Both the position numbers and the translations under genes were made by a program. Of a stretch of DNA of 64,000 bases, positions 34,701 through 42,553 are shown piece after piece. Under the pieces are notes generated by a model, which made no database searches, was not told the DNA's origin, and was given only the letters and a program-made list of their open reading frames with translations. Position 1 is the stretch's first letter. Every line of letters begins with the position of its first letter. The stretch comes from Alentia gelatinosa (Eukaryota > Annelida > Polychaeta > Phyllodocida > Polynoidae), in contig OX465587.1 in assembly GCA_950022655.1 (NCBI GenBank), positions 27,159,716 through 27,223,715 of the forward strand, in the 5' to 3' direction.

Positions 34701-36870
34701 GCCTCACGTGTTGGTTAGGTTGTGTTGTAGCACCTTTCAACGTTGAAGAGAACAGTATCTATTCCCGCGCTAGTTGGTGCCCAGAAGCACCAACGGATTG
34801 TAACACCAAGGAATACCGTAATAAAAGCTCGGTAAACTGAAACGGTCCGGAGTCTGGTTTTGTCTTCGTAGTTAAGCGGTAGTTGGTAGATCTAATATCT
34901 CCCTCCCCTTTCCAGCGGGTGAAGCTGAACCCACCTGTACTAGCACGGTAAGTACAGGGTAGCGACTGAAGTCTCGGAACCTCTGGTCGGCTGTCGATCG
35001 CAGAAAGTGGTAATCCACTTACAGCGACTAGAGGGAACACTACACATGTGTCAAATTTTTGAATCTATATATCTATGCCTGAAAAACAAATTTCTATACT
35101 GTTGTTTTGGTATCTATGAGACCGTACTCGTAGTTTAGTGGTACTTCAGGGGTAGTACAACAAACTTGCAAAATTGCTTCTCTTTTGCAATGGCCAAATG
35201 AGATCTATCCACATGAGGGGCAGTCAGAACATGAGTATGCTATATGTGATTAAGTGTAACAGCAGAGTGCTGTTCCACCTGGAAGAGTTCCCTTTATATA
35301 TGCAACTCTATAGAACTGTGCATATAACTGTTGGTCCACATAAAAAATTGTCCACTTTACTTTTCTAACCATGATACATCCTTACCTAACATATTACCAA
35401 TCTAACCGGTAAATGGACCGATGGCACCACAGACCGATGGCACCTGGACTGATGGCACAGGATTGCTAATTTAGTTTTCAGGTAATTTTTTTCTGATTTT
35501 TGAAAAAAAAACAAAAAAACTTCATGACACCTTGGCCACGGAGAGACCAGCGCTGCTACTGCGGCCGGCTCCGAGGCGGCCGCGGCCGGTACCGAATTGG
35601 CCGCGGCCGAGGGGACCGGAGCCAGGGCTTTTTTTTTATTATTGAAAGATTTTAATGACACATAATCATCGCATAAATTCTCCTATATGCGTATATAATA
35701 TACCTGGTGGTTGAAAAGTGGTGTAGACAGTATAACCTGGCAATACCATCAGTCTAGTTAGTGGTGCCATCGGTCCAGGGGGGTGTTTTATTTTCAACTC
35801 TCCTGGGGACTCTCCTCGCCCACGAGGGATAGCTCCATTGAGGATAATTTTCAGGAGATCTCCTCAATCTCGTGCGATTTACCCTGTCCTCGGGAGGGAG
35901 AGAAATCCTCGGCCAAAGTCTCCTTTGAGAGAGCCCCAGGAGAAAATAAACCTGTAGGAGACTTTTGAGGAGACTTGAAAGAGAGGCTGTGTATACTGCA
36001 GGTGGTGGCACATAGTGGTATTTTTGGGAACTAATTTCATCATTTATGAATGTATGTTAATCTAAGTAAATAGCAAAGTAATTCTCCATCTGAGACCTCC
36101 AGTTTTAATTAAAATCATAATAAATATATTTCTGATAGTTCAAATGAATAAAATAGCTTGTATTTGTTATTTTGAATCACCCACGACACCCCTAGACGTG
36201 TCCCCAGCCAGGAGAGCTGCAGGACACTTTTCAAGAGCTCTCCTGGCCCCAGGATTGAAAATAAAACGATATTTCAGGAGACCTCCTAGAATCTGGCCCA
36301 AGACTCTCCTTCCCCGGGAGACTTTGAAATATCGAACCCAAACTGTCCTGGGACCTCTCCCCGGGCGCCCCAGGACTCCTCGGGCAGAAAATAAAACACC
36401 CCCCAGGTGCCATCGGTTCGTGGTGCCATCAGTTTAGTAATCTTTGCTGGGGACACACCAAGCGAGTCAAGGCGGCGATATCTGGAATCGCCAACACAAA
36501 ATAGCATTTATGTGAGATATTATTTCATATTGATATCTCCCACCGATAACTTAGCGTCTCGGAAGCAATAATCAGGTGAAATATGAAATTATAGCTCATA
36601 TAGACGTCATTTTGTGTTTGCGATTACGAAACTCGCTGCGTTTCTCGCTTGGTGTGTCTCCGGCTATATTAACCGCGTTTTTAGCGATACACGTTTATTC
36701 TTCTAATTGAATTTATTTCCAATTTATTTACTCTCGCGTTAGTCATCCTGACTAACTGGATTGTTTAGGACTAATGCGGGACGGACCATTTTCAGTGGGG
36801 ACTTTTATTAAGTCTTATGTTCACATCAAAGGGGTGATACGAATTTATGTACCTTTGTTGTGTTGTCCAT
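19692..36870 (-). CDS. SLC18B1: SLC18B1-like major-facilitator transporter (gene span, 14 exons found)
   Basis: Multi-pass MFS carrier; human SLC18B1 is a vesicular polyamine transporter, and substrate here is inferred only from family. Exons (- strand order): 36853-36870, 34306-34452, 33076-33171, 32581-32654, 32198-32297, [one not found], 29152-29220, 28855-28945, 27196-27335, 25681-25705, 25057-25133, 24882-24979, 21318-21413, 20184-20249, 19692-19748. Every junction except that beside the missing exon is phase-consistent. The product is about 384 residues plus missing parts, against about 456 in human. Typical family segments are seen: PPFFIKEADSRG after TM1, GWLFGVYPVVQVVSAPILSK, FGGACSILFG, GHIFGAFTGGILYAVGG, and IGPVGQTVDGY near TM11. 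The N-tail has an acidic-dileucine-like EPLL. Introns hold many mobile elements. The C-terminus beyond 19692 and the TM5 exon are unresolved. Confidence 0.8.
20184..20249 (-). CDS. SLC18B1: SLC18B1-like exon: TM11 start
   Basis: 66 bp, phase 2 to 2. Encodes DFSVDEKHEVLAGLWLSMYS, then L(G). Aligns by pattern with the loop and TM11 of SLC18B1. The donor AGG|GTGGGT is acceptable. Confidence 0.7.
20932..21037 (+). repeat. 53-bp tandem duplication
   Basis: Two nearly identical copies of AAAGGCTGCTACTTCCTTTA through TGAGTTTCAGTGA lie end to end in an intron of the transporter gene. Confidence 0.85.
21318..21413 (-). CDS. SLC18B1: SLC18B1-like exon: TM10
   Basis: 96 bp; the first base completes a glutamine codon. 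Encodes TVWLNLVALCVMDVGSAFTL, then VPTYGILLDIS; the (L/V)VPT motif after TM10 is diagnostic of the family. Acceptor ATCCTTCCAG and donor TCA|GTAAGT. Confidence 0.85.
21630..22215 (+). repeat. Minisatellite, TGTATCATACTTGTCTGGTC family, cluster 1
   Basis: A unit of about 55-60 bp (ATGTATCATACTTGTCTGG, then GGTTAGGTCTG(A/G)GATT) repeats at 21640-21790. After an unrelated stretch holding a MITE, it recurs at 22137-22215. A second cluster lies at 24495-24790. Confidence 0.75.
21986..22128 (+). mobile_element. MITE, ACTGGTTTCAGATA family, copy 3 (inside a minisatellite)
   Basis: CAATATAGACTGGTTTCAGA at the left pairs with TATCTGAAACTAGTCAATAT at the right. ACTCCTCGGAATAG and CTCCTCGGAGAATA form inner arms. 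The same minisatellite lies on both sides, consistent with insertion into it. Confidence 0.75.
22515..22959 (+). mobile_element. GGGACCTGTTTCACTAG element, modules rearranged
   Basis: The first module (22515-22813) has the GTGGCACCAACAGTGCAAGC block and about 140 bp of unique insert. The second (22808-22959) is the CAGACATTGGGGTTGT module in reverse orientation. Three end motifs (CTAGTGAAACAGGTCCC or complement) delimit the modules. Compared with the 15 kb and 30 kb copies the left module has changed place and orientation. Confidence 0.7.
23600..23728 (+). promoter_or_regulatory. Possible TATA-less promoter and 5' exon
   Basis: A GC-rich patch has ACTTCCGG (ETS type, 23644-23651) next to NRF1-like GCATGC/GCGC words. 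About 70 bp downstream is a good donor (AAAG|GTATGT at 23722). It lies inside an intron of the transporter gene on the opposite strand. No following exon was identified, so this is only suggestive. Confidence 0.25.
24495..24790 (+). repeat. Minisatellite, TGTATCATACTTGTCTGG family, cluster 2
   Basis: About five diverged units of the same 55-60-bp repeat as at 21.6-22.2 kb, in the same orientation, in the adjacent intron of the transporter gene. Confidence 0.75.
24882..24979 (-). CDS. SLC18B1: SLC18B1-like exon: TM9
   Basis: 98 bp, phase 0 to 2. Encodes KETTFVMPLGFAIATLGLLL, then LGTSPLIHLGTH. Two possible donors exist; CCA|GTAAGT is stronger and its phase matches the next exon. Confidence 0.85.
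25057..25133 (-). CDS. SLC18B1: SLC18B1-like exon: TM8, with embedded TA repeat
   Basis: WFVSYAIPSFVHKL matches the TM8 signature (SYAI.S...G.L) and the exon ends in phase 0 as the next exon requires. The 5' part passes through a TA microsatellite giving YVYIYIYIYI-like residues. The acceptor (GATATAG) is inferred. The donor CTC|GTACTA is weak. The repeat makes TM8 about seven residues longer than expected, so the upstream boundary is uncertain. Confidence 0.5.
25421..25543 (+). mobile_element. MITE, TTATCTCACCCC family, copy 3
   Basis: Starts ATTTATCTCACCCCTATCAC and has the TGAGTATTTTCTACAGTATT and GAGTTCCTAATGTTGTGTCT blocks. The right arm is eroded (CCAGTGGTCTCAG). The preceding 40 bp (GAGTAATCTCATAAGCAAAG) resemble half of the hairpin found before copies at 56.8 and 61.4 kb. 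Confidence 0.6.
25681..25705 (-). CDS. SLC18B1: SLC18B1-like 25-bp microexon
   Basis: Acceptor TCTTTTCAG and donor ATTG|GTATGA bound TTT GAT CTG through ATT G, encoding FDLSSGQIG. This is the loop before TM8 (F-x-L-x-x-x-x-(V/I)-G) and phase 0 to 1 agrees with neighbours. Small size lowers certainty. Confidence 0.65.
26137..26257 (+). mobile_element. 121-bp hairpin MITE, CCTGTAAACGTA ends
   Basis: CCTGTAAACGTATAAATTTT at the left pairs with AAATTTGTACGTTTACAGG at the right. The loop has its own palindrome (GGGACGTTTACAAC / GTTGTAAACGCCCC). Confidence 0.75.
27196..27335 (-). CDS. SLC18B1: SLC18B1-like exon: central loop and TM7
   Basis: 140 bp, phase 1 to 0, acceptor ATTATAAAG and donor AAG|GTATGT. 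After a charged loop (TNEEKN) comes LTFIKSPRLAIVLTAVLAVG, then FLNTVVDPLLELHLRK, with the family's F(L/x)xxxxDPxLexhL pattern. The acceptor lacks a long pyrimidine tract and an LTR-like sequence begins 21 bp upstream of it. Confidence 0.85.
27357..27750 (+). mobile_element. LTR-like sequence, relative of the 34.5 kb element
   Basis: Begins TGTATGGGTCAGGGTAGTCA and matches 34489-34880 throughout. It carries a TATA box (GTATATATATAGGCTGAG) and a polyadenylation signal (TTCAATAAAAC), then GTCTGGTTTTGTGTTC. Past about 27725 similarity ends and a different dispersed repeat begins. It is on the strand opposite to the transporter gene, 21 bp upstream of that gene's exon at 27335. Confidence 0.65.
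27751..28198 (+). repeat. About 450-bp dispersed repeat, ATCTCCAGGCTGCT family, copy 1
   Basis: Colinear with 40610-41065: ATCTCCAGGCTGCTCAGTAT, then GGCTACAGAGGCC, GGATCATCTATA, GATGAGAATTGTTAT and GTGTATGGTTATCTG in the same order, at perhaps 80% identity by eye. It may be internal retroelement sequence since it follows an LTR-like segment here. Confidence 0.65.
28855..28945 (-). CDS. SLC18B1: SLC18B1-like exon: TM6
   Basis: 91 bp, phase 0 to 1. Encodes VGGFITPFATIGSCILLTIP, then SLWKMLPNVT. Donor CAA|GTAAGT. Confidence 0.85.
29152..29220 (-). CDS. SLC18B1: SLC18B1-like exon: TM5-TM6 glycine-rich segment
   Basis: 23 codons, phase 0 to 0, acceptor TTTTGTCAG and donor GCA|GTAAGT. The peptide ESTEGMGHIFGAFTGGILYA is the family's region before TM6. 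An exon encoding the preceding ~20 residues was not found between 29221 and 32197. Confidence 0.8.
29278..30482 (+). mobile_element. 1.2 kb element with ~55-bp inverted ends, containing a nested repeat
   Basis: The left end (GGTCATGGAGTGTCTGGGCT, then TAGAAGCTCGTCGCAGACGG) and the complement of the right end (GGTCACGGTGGTGTCGGGGC, then TTAGAAGCTTGTCGCAGG) match over about 55 bp. The - strand holds broken reading frames at 29332-29847 without a recognised transposase. A GGGACCTGTTTCAC element is nested at 30141-30427. It lies in the transporter intron where the missing exon would be expected. Confidence 0.6.
30141..30427 (+). mobile_element. GGGACCTGTTTCACTAG element, two-module copy nested in larger element
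   Basis: Same two-module layout as 15029-15336, with GGGACCTGTTTCACTAGTTT at the left, an internal copy of the end at about 30285, and CTAGTGAAACAGGTCCC at the right. Confidence 0.8.
30779..30968 (+). repeat. Hairpin repeat with 38-bp arms
   Basis: GGTTAAGGTGATATTTAACT through TGATGTTGC at the left is matched inverted by GCAACATCATGGACTTTAGA through ATCATCTTAACC at the right. A partial direct relative of the left arm follows at about 30990-31020. Confidence 0.65.
32198..32297 (-). CDS. SLC18B1: SLC18B1-like exon 5: TM4
   Basis: 100 bp; its first base completes the glycine codon from exon 4. Encodes FLGMVPYLEENTTFIVYCFL, then LRIGMALGCTACH. The donor CAT|GTTTCT is weak, so the 3' boundary is less certain than the acceptor (TTCTCTTTTAG). 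Confidence 0.75.
32581..32654 (-). CDS. SLC18B1: SLC18B1-like exon 4: TM3
   Basis: 74 bp, phase 0 to 2, acceptor TTTTGGACAG and donor TTTGG|GTATGT. Encodes MARAGARFLILTGAFFGGAC, then SILFG. Glycine-rich TM3 is typical. Confidence 0.85.
33076..33171 (-). CDS. SLC18B1: SLC18B1-like exon 3: TM2
   Basis: 32 codons, phase 0 to 0, acceptor CATAACAG and donor CTT|GTGAGT. The peptide ADSRGVPMIVSGWLFGVYPV, then VQVVSAPILSKL, matches the loop and TM2 pattern of the family. Confidence 0.85.
34098..34226 (+). repeat. Dispersed repeat, CACCCGTCCTTAA family, copy 2
   Basis: Shares GTGATTAAAC, CCCCTAGCGGGAC, CTCGGCCGTAGGCACCCGTC and CCTTAAAGGGTTAAG with 18230-18342. Confidence 0.5.
34306..34452 (-). CDS. 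SLC18B1: SLC18B1-like exon 2: N-tail and TM1
   Basis: 49 codons, phase 0 to 0, acceptor CATTGTAG and donor GAG|GTAAGG. Encodes a hydrophilic tail beginning EPLLKD, then TM1 (ILMVSLYILNSLCTACQAVM) and PPFFIKE. The LTR-like element at 34489-35044 ends only 36 bp upstream of its first base. Confidence 0.85.
34489..35044 (+). mobile_element. Solo LTR or TRIM-like element, CATG target duplication
   Basis: Begins TGTAGGGGTCAGGG and ends GAGGGAACACTACA (TG...CA), flanked by CATG at 34485-34488 and 35045-35048. It carries a TATA box (ACTATATAAGGCTG at about 34630) and AATAAA (34820). No coding sequence. The 4-bp duplication matches that of the gypsy-like element at 44 kb, but the LTRs are unrelated in sequence. 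It is antisense to the transporter gene and ends 36 bp from an exon. Confidence 0.75.
35412..36432 (+). mobile_element. Foldback with GGTGCCATCGGTCC ends and a GC/AG-rich interior
   Basis: GGTGCCATCGGTCCAGGGGG then TGTTTTATTTTC at about 35763 is repeated inverted at 36380-36417. Arms of about 230 bp made of CTCCTGGGGACTCTCC-like words flank an AT-rich loop (36010-36185). Extra GACCGATGGCACC copies sit at 35412-35455, before a C/G-rich GGCCGCGGCCG block (about 35560-35615). No transposase. Confidence 0.6.
36445..36666 (+). mobile_element. 220-bp hairpin MITE, GACACACCAAGCGAG arms
   Basis: GGGGACACACCAAGCGAG at the left and CTCGCTTGGTGTGTCTCC at the right, with continuing arms (CAACACAAAAT / ATTTTGTGTTTG and ATTTCATAT / ATATGAAAT). 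Confidence 0.75.
36853..36870 (-). CDS. SLC18B1: SLC18B1-like coding exon 1 (start codon)
   Basis: ATGG in fair context (TTTCTCATGGAC) gives MDNTTK and a donor AAAG|GTACAT in phase 0, which joins exactly to the phase-0 exon at 34452. The upstream sequence to about 36930 is presumed 5' UTR. The short first exon was accepted because start, phase and downstream N-tail agree. Confidence 0.65.
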
Positions 36871-37589
36871 GAGAAATCATTCATTGGCAATGGAGGCAGA
36901 TTGTCTTTTTCAGCTGACGACCGAATTAGGTGAAGAACTGCAAAAGTATACAAGGCAATATCTAGGATAGGTAATAGCTACTGCGTATAGTTGTGGATTG
37001 AGCTTCGGCTTCATAGTCTACCTATCTAAATTCAGCTTTTATCTGAAACCAGTTTATATAAATATTGTTTTTATCGTTCAGCATTGCAAAATCTTTTCAC
37101 ACACTATTTTGTACACAAGGGACTTTTTTCGTGTCATTTTTACTCTGTGTAGGCCAAAGATTACGACCAACCTTAATCTCCGCCTAGTGAATTACACACT
37201 ACCTATATGGATTTAGTATGGAGACTCCTTATTAGATGGATAATAAATAGTTAAAAGGGAATCCCTCAGTATAATATATTGAAGAAAAGGAGGCGAGAAA
37301 AGTAGCAAAGAACACTGAAATGGGCCAAGCCAGTAGGAAAATGGATAATATATGTATGAAATTAGTGTCCTACTGCGGTGATTTGAGAGTTTGTTTCAAG
37401 TGAATTTCATCAAAATAATCATTCATCACAGCAACTGTAATTTACCTTACATTTTCTTCAGGCAGCTTTTGTTTTATCAGGGTTTATTTGTTGAAAATAT
37501 TACAGATTACTCAGGACATAAATGACAATACAAGGACCTGCAATAACCCGATGATAGTCTCTGCCTCAATAGGCCAACAATTTTGCTAG

Positions 37590-38330
37590 GGTATGGTACC
37601 AGGTATCCAAATATATTGTTCAAGTCGAAATACAGCTATATTAGAACAAGTTATAGAAACTATTGTAAATCCTTATGGGAAATATTGTAAAAGTTTGGAA
37701 GGAAATATTCCATTTGGTGACCTTCACCTTGAAAAAAATCAAGATGGTGACACAGGCTGGTAGCTCTATGGCGCCCCAATAGTTTTGCCAAATATTTAAG
37801 AAATCCACCAAATACTTTTTGAGAAATGACAAAAATATGTCTCAATTTCAGTGGCCGATGTTGGTCTTTTGTATGAACATATATATATGTTGACCTTTGA
37901 CATTGCTGTGGCTTAATGGTGCATAATGGGAATACTATCTTTAGGGATTTACTAGGATATGGTTTCAGGTATATAAACATATTGATCATTCAAGTTGATA
38001 TGCAGGCATATTAGAACAAGTTATAGAAACTATTGTAAGTCCTTATAGGAATTTGTGTGAAATTCTGGTTGGAAACATTCCATTTGGTGACCTTGACCTT
38101 GATCAAAATCAAGATGGTGACAAAAACTGAGGACTCTATGGTGTCTCAATATATTTGCCAAATATCTAAGAAGTCAACTTAATACTCTTGGTGAAATGAC
38201 AAAATATGTCTCAATCTAAAAACCCTATGAGATTTGATGACCTTTGACCTCTAATAAAAGGTCAAATGGACACATTTACAGAAAATGTGGCTACCATATC
38301 TGAAATGGCCAAAGTCTTAGCTTTCATTTG
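37590..38330 (+). repeat. Tandem duplication, 370-bp unit, two copies
   Basis: TTAGAACAAGTTATAGAAAC occurs at 37641 and 38011. The following CATTTGGTGACCTT, TCAAGATGGTGACA, TTTGCCAAATAT and GAAATGACAAA blocks recur at the same 370-bp offset. Moderately diverged; non-coding. Confidence 0.8.
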
Positions 38331-39180
38331 ATACAACAAAATTGCTGCTATACTTCTATGGAACGAAACTCCTTAAATAACAGGATTTCAGGGAGCTGGC
38401 CCCCTGACTATTATGCATGAAGTTACATACATGTAAGAAGTATTACAGCTATGCATATGAAGTATATTTCGCTCCGATCTTGAGAAAAATAAAATCTGGC
38501 ATTATTGGCTAGAACATAACCGAAACAGTACCTGGATGAATGGTCTTAGATAATTGGAGGTGAGGGCGAAGTCGTGTGAAGAAGCACAAGTTGTCACTGT
38601 AGTGCAAGGAGCCTTGTTGCATCAGGAGAGGCACATCCAGCAGTATCCACGCAGGCCCGTCACTGCACACCCTCCCTCCTACCACCACCATGGACAACCC
38701 CCCACACCCACACACATCCACCCCTACCTAACTCCGCCAGATAGACCACTCTCCAAGCATAGATCCTGCGCACATATATGCCAATCTTTCAAATAGTAAT
38801 TATAAGGTAAAAGCCTACGGAAGGGGGCACAAAAACCATCATATTCCAAGAAGAAATTTTGGCAAATACCGCAACAGAATAAAATATTATCCTAGGACAC
38901 AACGTACTGCCCTAGACTCTAAGAAACATTAATTCCCCTTCAGTACTTTTGGTAAGTATCTCGGGTAATTAACTAAATGTATTTGGTGGCTTTCCTTGAA
39001 ATAACTGGGTGTTGCATAGTGTGGCGAACAGTGTGCTCAGGTGGGTAGCTTTACTACATATTGATATTGAATGTGAGCCTAAAAGTGCAGCCCAACTAGA
39101 AGGATCCGTTTCGAGCCAAGGTATCCGTTAACATGGGGTGACCGCTTACGCGGGGTGACCATTAGGCGAGGTTATATTGT
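38331..39180. other. Intergenic, nothing firm
   Basis: A - strand frame at 38509-38721 ends in a donor-like CCAG|GTACTG but has no acceptor, no recognisable peptide and the wrong phase to be part of the transporter gene. Confidence 0.35.
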
Positions 39181-39315
39181 ATGTAGTTCGCCGAATTAAA
39201 TTTATAATCGATTAATTGCGTCGGTATCCACCAGACTTTTTTGGTCATGTTATACACACTACACCATTGACATCACATGTTCCTTTTTGGCGCAGAAGCA
39301 AGCCTAATGTGAATA

Positions 39316-39412
39316 GGCGGCTCTATAAACCACTCGAAGTTGACGTCGTAATACACTCGCTAGCGCACGTGTATTACTACGCGTCAACATCTCGTGGTTT
39401 ACGGCCGCCCGT
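39316..39412 (+). repeat. Hairpin, GGCGGC...AAACCACTCGA family
   Basis: GGCGGCTCTATAAACCACTC then GAAGTTGACGTCGTAATACA pairs with GTATTACTACGCGTCAACAT then CTCGTGGTTTACGGCCGCC around the centre GCTAGCGC. Related to 59363-59462 and 4486-4578. Confidence 0.75.
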
Positions 39413-39559
39413 ACACAAAAGCATCGATTATTGTCTATTTATTACACTGAATATCAATAATGCATTTAGGGAAGATGTTCGTGTTGGATATGTTATCAGT
39501 TCAGACTCCCGTATATTCATGGCCGGGACTGACTGAATACTAAAGAAGAAACCAACAAG

Positions 39560-39680
39560 TTTTGGTCAAAGTCGTCGTTCTTCACAAGTTTGATGCGGAG
39601 TGATATGAACGAGGCGAAGCCGAGTGAATATCACATAGCATTCAAACGAGTTGCAGAATGACTTTTTTTTACCAAAACGA
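39560..39680 (+). repeat. Hairpin directly preceding a TTATCTCACCCC MITE
   Basis: TTTTGGTCAAAGTCGTCGTT ... ATGCGGAGTGATAT pairs with ATATCACATAGCATTCAAAC ... GACTTTTTTTTACCAAAA. The MITE starts about 11 bp later, as at 56.8 and 61.4 kb. Confidence 0.7.
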
Positions 39681-39690
39681 GTTGCTTTCT

Positions 39691-39820
39691 ATATTTATCT
39701 CACCCCTATATACAATAAAAGAACAGATGACACATGGGATATAGACCATGGAGAACGGACCGCATGGAGAAGGAGTTCCCAATGTTAAGCCTATGAGCAT
39801 TTATTCCAGGGGTGAGATAA
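39691..39820 (+). mobile_element. MITE, TTATCTCACCCC family, copy 4
   Basis: ATATTTATCTCACCCCTATA and CCAGGGGTGAGATAA bound a 130-bp element whose interior (ATAGACCATGGAGAACGGAC and GAGTTCCCAATGTTAAGCC) is closest to copy 1 at 735. Confidence 0.75.
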
Positions 39821-39927
39821 GAGGGAGATACTGTGAGGGTGATGCCGATGTAGTGATTTTCAATTAATGATTTAACTGCCATGGTTGCAAGTCTAATGTA
39901 AGTAAGAATTGGAAAAGAAAAAAAGTT

Positions 39928-40278
39928 ATGAATATGTTCATAGTAAGTACCATGATCAACTTTTGTCCAAACATTCGATTCTCCGACCCTCCTGGAGACA
40001 GGTTTAAAATACCCTCCAAGGTTGACAGTTATTGGTTGACAGTAACTAAGCTTTCAATGTATTTAGATAAGGTCTCTCCAAATATACCAAGCACATTTGA
40101 TAACGACACATACAGTATTTATGGTAAAATCAATGGTCGTCTTCACCCTGTCAGCACATTGACCATGGCGCCCCCACCCGGCCTATGCGAGTATGTTGAC
40201 CCAGTTACCCGGGTCGGTGCCGTTTGCCGCGTCAGGAGGCCCGGGGCGATAGGGTTAATAACAAAACTGACACAGTGA
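39928..40278 (+). CDS. Unrecognised 116-codon ORF
   Basis: Begins with ATG and ends at TGA. The middle (YWLTVTKLSMYLDKVSPNIP) looks protein-like and the end is basic and proline-rich. It lacks splice signals, neighbours or a recognisable domain. It may be an exon, a transposon fragment or chance. Reported for completeness. Confidence 0.2.
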   Translation: MNMFIVSTMINFCPNIRFSDPPGDRFKIPSKVDSYWLTVTKLSMYLDKVSPNIPSTFDNDTYSIYGKINGRLHPVSTLTMAPPPGLCEYVDPVTRVGAVCRVRRPGAIGLITKLTQ

Positions 40279-40609
40279 ATCCTTTGTCTTCAATAAGATT
40301 AAAAACAAAAAGTTCTAAGTTTTTAGGAACCAAGTAGGTAGACGGGCAGAAGATATGGTCAGGTTGGGATACTGGACACCTGACCAGTCTACCAGGCCTT
40401 TATGGTCGGTGCATAGTGTGATGTATGTATTAAGAATAACACAGGATACCTCCTAACAGGTCCTCGTTCTAGATAGTAGTTAAGGCCCAACTGTTTGCAC
40501 TGCCGTCCGAAGTATTTGAACCGTCCCCTAACTTCGTTTGAACTGACCCCCCGATAGCATATATAAGGAGCTGATGTCCAGTCGAAGCTCACTTGGAACA
40601 CAGACACTG

Positions 40610-41065
40610 TGGCGTCAACATCTCCAGGCTGCTGAGTATCAGCACCACTACAGTGAGGAGGCTGGAAGACCATAGGACTCTAGGCTACAGAGGCCTCTTC
40701 TAAGGATTGTGCTTCTCTCCACAAGCTGCTACCACCCTGGCAGCACTGGAGGAACAGAGATTGATGACTGCTACCCCCATATGCCTCTGCTTTGGATCAT
40801 CTATACCCACAAGTCAAGGAGATATTGGACATTAACAGAAAATAATAGACTGTGCATACTGCTATAACCAGGAGGACTTGTACAATATGAACTCTACAGA
40901 AGTGAATGTGATTGTGTATTGATGAGAATTGTTATGTAACTGTATACATTTATAAAATATATCTTATTATTACATACCTGTGTATGGTTATCTGTCTTCT
41001 TCATTAAGTATAGAGGATATTTTTTTTCTTGTCACTGGGTTAGCTGGTCTATAAGATTAGGCCTT
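40610..41065 (+). repeat. ATCTCCAGGCTGCT family repeat, copy 2
   Basis: Colinear with 27751-28198. Here the preceding sequence is unrelated to the 27 kb LTR-like part, although it contains a TATA-like GCATATATAAGGAGC at about 40557, so it too may be promoter-bearing retroelement DNA. Confidence 0.65.
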
Positions 41066-41429
41066 AGCTACTGCGCATGACAATAGTTAGTGAAGGTTTT
41101 ATTTTCTTGGCAGTAAGCTGAAAGCATGTGTGAGCATTCTAACCTGAAGGTGCCGTATATGAAGGCATCTCCCCGTGATCAATAGAGATCACCGTAACAG
41201 TCACTGTTTTTCCAACGAAGGCGGGAATCCGCAAGAGAACAAAAGAATTTTTACCACATAAATTTAGGCCTATAGTTTCTAGCTATAGGCTCAGCCCCTC
41301 GCCTCTCACTAGCTTAGGCCTGGACGATACACTAGCATCAGATAGGGTACATTGCATCATGTATCATGATGAGGACCCCTCGGGGTAGGCCGTCTTATAC
41401 AAACTTCCCCACTGGCAGGGTGTCACTTC

Positions 41430-41800
41430 CCTCATTGGCATTTGTTTGAATCATGCCCATGCCTGGCATTATTCCTCATATGGTATTTGATTTGTTAAAA
41501 TCTATGATGTAAATAAACTTTATTAACTCCAGTTCTGCCTCAAGTTATAATTGACTTAATCATACATGCCCTCTATCGGCTACTCCAGAAGCTCCTTTAT
41601 GAACTTAACGCCTGTTCCAGACACCTAGAAAGATATTAAAACCCACCCACCCACACCTGACATTCTCTCTTAGGGCTTTGTTTTAATCATGCCCATACCC
41701 GGCATTTATCCTCATGCAGAATTTAATTCGTTAAAATTTATTATGTATATATATATAGATTGTGCATATTAACTCCAGTTCTGCCTCAATATATAATTGA
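41430..41800 (+). repeat. Direct repeat, about 125 bp, offset about 230 bp
   Basis: AATCATGCCCATGCC(T)GGCAT, GTTAAAAT(C/T)TAT and ATTAACTCCAGTTCTGCCTC occur in the same order at about 41450-41550 and 41680-41800. Confidence 0.7.
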
Positions 41801-42553
41801 CTAATAAGTGAAATCACTAATCTTATGGAATGAAATATGGACTCGTAGAGCTCTAGCCTGCAGAAACCCCTATTGACACTCCTCAGCACGGGATCTTGGT
41901 GCCCGTGGCCATTATAATCTGAGGAAGTTTAACCCTCCGAACTATTCAGGACCTCCCTAACGCTCACTACTGGGATGCCAGTCGCCGCAGTGCCAGAAGT
42001 GATCTCCTTTGAGGGCGCGGGATAAGCGCTCTTTTCTCTAAATTAAAATATGTAGATATGCTTGATTTTATTTTTCATGCCTAGCCAAGACGGGGTGGAA
42101 GTGCAAGTCAGCCCTGTGCCTCGCGTGTCGCGTAAGGTTTCGGGCTAAATCGCACTGTAATAGGAAAGCAGGCGTGGGCAGCCTCTGCCAAATGAAAGAG
42201 GTATATTTTTGTGGGGTTTGTAATACTTGGCTATTGGCTCCAGCATAGCAGGCCTACCGACATCACTAAGGCTGTTTAGGTATTTACCTTTGTAGTGTCC
42301 AGTCTTGTCCGTTATGTTGTCGTTCATGTATCACTTATTTGTACTATGTATTGTTTCTCTGTACCATCTTATTCCCCTCATTTTTCTGAGTATTTTAGTT
42401 TTTACCGTGCTCGAATCTTCTCCAGAGTTAACACTGACAATGCTATATCTATAGGAAGTAGGAGCACCTACTATATTTGACTCACAACCGTTTGTATTCA
42501 GTTATATAGCATTATTATGGTAAATTATGTAAAAAATGGCCATAGGCCTTAGA

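Noticed and set aside
38509..38721. - strand frame ending in CCAG|GTACTG as first exon of the transporter
   Set aside because: It would end in phase 1 while the next exon starts in phase 0; the ATG exon at 36853-36870 fits instead.
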